The notes beneath the pieces were generated by a model. It was not told the origin of the DNA. It ran no database searches and was given only the letters and a program-made list of their open reading frames with translations. Both the position numbers and the translations under genes were made by a program. Below, piece by piece: positions 58,191 through 64,000 of a stretch of DNA of 64,000 bases (position 1 is the first letter of the stretch; each line of letters opens with the position of its first letter). Source of the stretch: Tritonibacter mobilis (lineage in GTDB: Bacteria; Pseudomonadota; Alphaproteobacteria; Rhodobacterales; Rhodobacteraceae); NCBI RefSeq assembly GCF_001681715.1, contig NZ_LNWY01000013.1, forward strand, positions 1 through 64,000. The letters run 5' to 3'.

Positions 58191-58868
58191 TCAGCCGATG
58201 TTGTTGACCCCAATCAGCTCCGCCACGATCCCCGGCAGATCGGCATAATCATGCAACAACGCCTCGGGGTTGAGCGCGGCCATTTCCGGCCCGGCCGGAC
58301 CAAAAGTCACCAGCACTGACGGCACCCCTGCATTCTTTGAGGTATTGCGGTCAGTGTCGCTGTCCCCGATCAGCACGCACATTTCTGGCGCGCCCCCGGC
58401 CCGGCGAGCAGCCTCAAAGAGCGGTTTGGGGTCCGGTTTGCGCACCGGCAAAGTGTCAGCGCCCACGAGAGACGCAAACGCATCACGCACGCCAAGGCGC
58501 TGCATCAGTTCCTCAGCCAAGGCTTCGGGTTTGTTGGTGCAGATGCCGACGCCGTAGCCCGCCGCTTTCAGGGCCTCCACCGCGTCCATTGCGCCGGGAT
58601 ACATCACTGTATGCGTGTCGATGCCATCGCGGTAGGCCTCTAGCAGCACGGGGTAGTATTCTTCGACCGTGGCGTCCTTGAACTGGCCCGCACGGATCAG
58701 CCCCTCGGTCAGCATACGCTTGCCGCCCCGCAGCGCGATCTTGGCGTCCTCCGGGTGGGTCAGCATGTCACCAAGCCCCATAACGCCAAAGCAGTGATTG
58801 GCCGCCGCCAACAAATCCACGGAGGTATCGGCCAGGGTGCCATCAAGGTCAAAGATCACTGTGCGCAT
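58191..58868 (-). CDS. gph: Phosphoglycolate phosphatase-type HAD hydrolase
   Basis: A 225-residue HAD-superfamily hydrolase. Motif I FDLDGTLADTSVDLL at the start, motif II ICTNKP near residue 110, and the motif IV IGDSDTDRNTSKNAG. The ATG at 58868 (MRTVIFDLDGT) has GGAGGAC upstream. Probably removes phosphate from 2-phosphoglycolate; related HADs share the motifs. Divergent from glmU. Confidence 0.88.
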   Translation of the reverse strand: MRTVIFDLDGTLADTSVDLLAAANHCFGVMGLGDMLTHPEDAKIALRGGKRMLTEGLIRAGQFKDATVEEYYPVLLEAYRDGIDTHTVMYPGAMDAVEALKAAGYGVGICTNKPEALAEELMQRLGVRDAFASLVGADTLPVRKPDPKPLFEAARRAGGAPEMCVLIGDSDTDRNTSKNAGVPSVLVTFGPAGPEMAALNPEALLHDYADLPGIVAELIGVNNIG

Positions 58869-59003
58869 CAAAAGTCCTCCGCTTCGGCGCAAATTCGCCG
58901 CCAGATATTGCAAGTCGCAACTGAAGTTTATGGTCACGCACCTTGCGCATCCTCTGTTAGCGGATAGAACGGGGGCAACAAAAACTCAAAGGGAAAACAC
59001 CCC

Positions 59004-60353
59004 ATGAGCACTGCCCTCGTCATCCTCGCCGCAGGCAAAGGCACCAGGATGAATTCCGATTTGCCAAAAGTCCTGCACCCGATCGCACAAGCTCCGATGT
59101 TGGAACATGCCATGCGCGCCGGGCGTGCGCTTGACCCGGATCGCACGGTGGTCGTGGCAGGTCATGAGGCAGATCTGGTGCGCGCCGCCACCACCGAGAT
59201 CGACCCGGATGCCGCCGTGGTTCTGCAAGAAGAGCAACTTGGCACCGGTCATGCCGTCCTGCAGGCGCGTGCGGCGCTTGAGGGGTTTCAGGGCGATGTG
59301 GTGGTGCTTTATGGCGACACACCGTTTGTGTCGGCAGACACGCTGGAGCGCATGATTGCCGCCCGCAGCCGCGCTGATCTGGTGATCCTTGGCTTTGAGG
59401 CTGCGGACCCTGCACGTTATGGCCGGTTGATCATGGACGGCGAAAGCCTTGAGAAGATCGTCGAGTTCAAGGACGCAAGCGAAGCCGAGCGCGCGATCAC
59501 CTTTTGCAATTCAGGCCTGATGGCGTGTGATGCGGACGTGATGTTCCGCCTGCTAGATAAGGTCGGCAACGACAATGCCTCTGGCGAATATTACCTGACC
59601 GATCTGGTGGAGCTGGCCCGTGCGGACGGGCTTGCGGTGACGGCTGTAGCCTGCCCCGAGGACGAGACGCTCGGCATCAATTCCCGCGCAGATCTGGCCA
59701 CTGCGGATGCGGTCTTTCAGGCCCGTGCGCGGGCGGAGCTGTTGGACCTCGGCGTCACGCTGATGGCACCAGAGACGGTCTATCTGGCGTTTGACACCAT
59801 CGTGGGGCGCGACAGCGTGATTGAACCCAATGTCGTCTTTGGTCCCGGCGTCACCGTGGAGAGCGGCGCGTTGATCCGGGCGTTTTCGCATCTTGAAGGC
59901 TGTCATGTGTCGCGTGGCGCGAAGATCGGCCCCTACGCCCGCCTGCGCCCCGGCGCGGAACTGGCCGAGGACACCCATGTGGGCAACTTCGTTGAGATCA
60001 AAAATGCCGAAATCGCGGCGGGCGCCAAGGTCAACCACCTGAGCTACATCGGCGATGCCTCTGTGGGCGAGGCGACAAATATCGGCGCGGGCACTATCAC
60101 CTGCAACTATGATGGCGTGATGAAGCACCGCACGGAAATCGGCGCGCGGGCCTTTATCGGCTCCAATACCTGTCTGGTGGCTCCGGTGAAGGTCGGCGAT
60201 GAGGCGATGACCGCGACCGGCACCATCGTCACCAAGGATGTTGATGACGGAGATCTTGCCATTGCACGCGCCCAGCAGACAAACAAACCCGGCCGCGCGC
60301 GCAAGCTGATGGACATGCTGCGCGCGAAAAAAGCGGCGAAGGCCAAAGGATAG
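59004..60353 (+). CDS. glmU: Bifunctional GlmU (N-acetylglucosamine-1-phosphate uridyltransferase / acetyltransferase)
   Basis: A 449-residue cytosolic enzyme that makes UDP-GlcNAc. The uridyltransferase motif LAAGKGTRMNSDLPKVLHP is at residues 6-24. The left-handed helix domain at the C-terminus shows hexad repeats, and the acetyltransferase residues are in LRPGAELAEDTHVGNFVEIK, NHLSYIGDA and GTITCNYDG. 5 bases separate it from glmS. Confidence 0.97.
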   Translation: MSTALVILAAGKGTRMNSDLPKVLHPIAQAPMLEHAMRAGRALDPDRTVVVAGHEADLVRAATTEIDPDAAVVLQEEQLGTGHAVLQARAALEGFQGDVVVLYGDTPFVSADTLERMIAARSRADLVILGFEAADPARYGRLIMDGESLEKIVEFKDASEAERAITFCNSGLMACDADVMFRLLDKVGNDNASGEYYLTDLVELARADGLAVTAVACPEDETLGINSRADLATADAVFQARARAELLDLGVTLMAPETVYLAFDTIVGRDSVIEPNVVFGPGVTVESGALIRAFSHLEGCHVSRGAKIGPYARLRPGAELAEDTHVGNFVEIKNAEIAAGAKVNHLSYIGDASVGEATNIGAGTITCNYDGVMKHRTEIGARAFIGSNTCLVAPVKVGDEAMTATGTIVTKDVDDGDLAIARAQQTNKPGRARKLMDMLRAKKAAKAKG

Positions 60354-60358
60354 ATTTT

Positions 60359-62163
<1,805 letters not shown>

Positions 62164-62167
<4 letters not shown>

Positions 62168-62841
62168 CGCCGGACGCGGCGCTGGACGCGCTCCGGGCGC
62201 AGGTTGAACCGGGGCGCGCAGAGCAGATGATCGCCTATCACAAACAGAGCCGCACGGTTCTGGGTGTCGGCAATGAGGTGCTCAACACGCTGTCGCGTGA
62301 CTGGCGCGGGCAGCTGGACCTTGAGGCCCGCGTGGATCTTGCCGCAGGTCTGTGGGCCAGTGACATCTTTGAAGCGCGCATTCTCGCGGCCAAGCTGCTG
62401 ACACAGGCCCGGATCAAGCCGGATACGGCGGTCTGGGATCTTGTGCAAACCTGGGTTCCCGATTTCGACAGCTGGGCGATTGCCGACCACGCGGCCTCGG
62501 CCATTTCCAAGCGCTTGCAGGCCGATCCGGCGCGGCTGGATGTGGTCGAAGGCTGGACAACATCAGACCATATGTGGAGCCGCCGTGCGGCGCTGGTCTC
62601 CACCCTGCCATGGGCCAAGCTGTCCAATCCAAAACCTGCGGAACTAACCACGCGCGAGCGCATCCTTGGCTGGGCAGCAACCTATGTGCAAGATCGCGAC
62701 TGGTTCATCCAGAAATCCATCGCGTGGTGGCTGCGGGATCTGTCGAAACATGACGCAGACCGCACCCGTGCGTTTCTCGCGGAACATAGCGATCAGATGA
62801 AAGCCTTCGCCCGCAAAGAAGCGGTAAAATACTTGAAATAA
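62164..62841 (+). CDS. AlkD-like DNA alkylation repair (HEAT-repeat) protein
   Basis: A 225-residue all-helical protein of the AlkD/DUF-type alkylation repair family. RTVLGVGNEVLNTLSRDWR at the start, EARILAAKLLTQA, DFDSWAIADHAAS and WFIQKSIAWWLRDLSKHD are family marks; conserved aromatic and acidic residues (such as Asp in NWxxxD-like sites) support a glycosylase-like role. It overlaps glmS by 4 bases. Activity is inferred. Confidence 0.85.
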
Positions 62842-62869
62842 AACGCGTAAATTCGGGTTGGCGCAGCGT

Positions 62870-63463
62870 TTAAGCCGGGCCAACTTTCAATTCGACCAAT
62901 TCCGTCAAAGGCAAGCCCAGCGCCCGCATCCCGTCAATCGACAGGCGGCTGCCCTGCCCTGCGGCACCTGAGATCGGCTCCAGCGTCACGACGATTGATT
63001 TGCCGTTCGGCGCGGTCAGGCGCGCATTGCGGCGCGATGAGACCAGCGGTGTTTCCATCCACAACCCATCACGACCGGGGTCGCCCAGACCTGCGACGGT
63101 GGTTTTCTGGCCAACAAAAGACTGCGCGGAGGCCACCACAGGGGCGGGTGCGCTGGTCTGCGATGTGGTTGTTGTCACAGGCGCGACCTCACGGGAGGTG
63201 GGCGTGTCCAACGCGGCGGTGCTGACCTCTTGGCGATCAGACGGAGAGGACCATGTGGTCCCACCCGAGGACGAAAGCTCCTGCGTTTGAACTGCAGGCG
63301 GCGCATCCGGGGAAACCGGCCTTGAGGGCTCCATCCGCACACCAGAGCCGGAGCCCTGCAGAACCTGAGAACTCAGATGCACACCGCCAAGGGCGTTGCA
63401 CGCGGAGACCCCTCCGGCAGCGAGCGCGGCAAGGGTCAAATATTTGAACACACGTCGAGTCAT
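62870..63463 (-). CDS. Ser/Thr-rich lipoprotein of unknown function
   Basis: A 197-residue protein with a lipobox (GGVSAC, Cys about 22). Residues 40-120 are a low-complexity Ser/Thr/Pro linker. The last 80 residues form a compact domain (NGKSIVVTLEPISGAAGQGSR split around NARLTAPNG; SIDGMRALGL). Homologs are usually unannotated in Rhodobacterales. It converges with the AlkD-like gene; only 28 bases lie between. Confidence 0.75.
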   Translation of the reverse strand: MTRRVFKYLTLAALAAGGVSACNALGGVHLSSQVLQGSGSGVRMEPSRPVSPDAPPAVQTQELSSSGGTTWSSPSDRQEVSTAALDTPTSREVAPVTTTTSQTSAPAPVVASAQSFVGQKTTVAGLGDPGRDGLWMETPLVSSRRNARLTAPNGKSIVVTLEPISGAAGQGSRLSIDGMRALGLPLTELVELKVGPA

Positions 63464-63567
63464 GGCGCGACCCTAGCGGCACCGCAGCGCGGATGCCAGT
63501 CACAATGCCGCTTGCACCATGCAAGCCCCTATTGTCCTGAGCGAATTACCGCCTTACCTATGTCTTT

Positions 63568-64000
63568 ATGACAGCACCTCTTATTGATCCCTTCGCACGC
63601 GCGATCACCTACCTGCGGGTCTCGGTCACAGACCGTTGCGATTTTCGCTGCGTCTACTGCATGTCCGAGAACATGACCTTCCTGCCGAAGAAAGAGCTTC
63701 TGACGCTGGAAGAGCTGGACCGCATGTGCTCCACCTTTGTGCATCTCGGGGTCGAGAAGCTGCGCATTACCGGCGGTGAGCCTTTGGTGCGCCGCGATAT
63801 TATGACCTTTTTCCGGTCGATGACCCGCCATCTGGACAGCGGCGCGCTCAAGGAGCTGACCCTGACCACCAACGGCTCGCAGTTGGAAAAACACGCACAA
63901 GCGCTGTTTGATGCGGGTGTGCGTCGGGTCAATGTCTCACTTGATACGCTGGATGAGAAGAAATTTGCGGATGTCACCCGTTGGGGTCGCTTGCCGCAGG
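63568..64000 (+). CDS. moaA: GTP 3',8-cyclase MoaA (3' end beyond window)
   Basis: The first 144 residues of the radical SAM enzyme that starts molybdenum cofactor synthesis. The SAM cluster motif CDFRCVYC (C-x3-C-x2-C) lies at about residues 23-30, followed by [14 protein letters not shown]. The ATG at 63568 ([13 protein letters not shown]) has no clear ribosome binding site and overlaps the stop of a 3-codon reading frame (63560-63571). Confidence 0.96.
   Translation, partial: MTAPLIDPFARAITYLRVSVTDRCDFRCVYCMSENMTFLPKKELLTLEELDRMCSTFVHLGVEKLRITGGEPLVRRDIMTFFRSMTRHLDSGALKELTLTTNGSQLEKHAQALFDAGVRRVNVSLDTLDEKKFADVTRWGRLPQ

Overview
This window looks like chromosomal DNA of an alphaproteobacterium of the order Rhodobacterales, most likely the marine Roseobacter group (Ruegeria/Phaeobacter/Tritonibacter-like). 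The inference rests on GC-rich codon use, a 14-gene complex I operon interleaved with small extra genes, the nuoN-birA-coaX-rnj order, a Hint-domain secreted-type protein, a four-copy intergenic repeat with a GGGGCAGAGCCCC-type stem, and a leucine-catabolism cluster. No species call is possible from sequence alone. I saw no insertion sequence, prophage, CRISPR array or replication origin.

Layout. 1-2159 (-): a chemoreceptor cut by the left edge. 2963-8616 (+): a PotABCD-type ABC importer followed by an amidohydrolase. 8700-12821: a YdeI-like protein, a methyltransferase and a second chemoreceptor. 13177-18139 (-): tRNA-Val(CAC), an HU-like DNA-binding protein with a long N-terminal tail, Lon protease and an Old Yellow Enzyme-type reductase. 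18412-19542 (-): tgt, followed on the + strand by a single gene fusing a RimB-like retropepsin to a RimK ATP-grasp ligase, an SPFH/short-NfeD pair, a SufT/A-type Fe-S carrier pair, tpiA and a VOC protein. 24735-27945 (-): birA, coaX and rnj. 28034-45158 (-): the complete complex I operon nuoABCDEFGHIJKLMN with seven extra small genes inside it (two lipoproteins, two exported or anchored proteins, a two-helix membrane protein, a cysteine-free carboxymuconolactone-decarboxylase-fold protein and a tail on nuoE). 45399-54988: a leucine/isovalerate degradation cluster (ivd, acyl-CoA synthetase, mccB, mccA, HMG-CoA lyase, methylglutaconyl-CoA hydratase), interrupted by ompW on the + strand. 55266-58868: a Hint-domain protein, a DegT-family aminotransferase, an exported protein of unknown function and gph. 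59004-64000: glmU, glmS, an AlkD-like protein, a lipoprotein and the beginning of moaA.

How the parts fit. The cluster from isovaleryl-CoA dehydrogenase through methylcrotonyl-CoA carboxylase, hydratase and lyase forms the standard route from isovaleryl-CoA to acetyl-CoA and acetoacetate. BirA encoded downstream of nuo would supply the biotin for MccA. The NADH-oxidising complex I and the acyl-CoA dehydrogenase feed the same respiratory chain. glmU and glmS form the UDP-GlcNAc pathway, next to gph.

The most interesting items are the RimB-RimK fusion, the set of small genes translationally coupled within the complex I operon together with a 21-bp palindrome at one internal ribosome binding site, operator-like dyads in the leucine cluster, the Hint-domain protein, and the repeated intergenic hairpin element.
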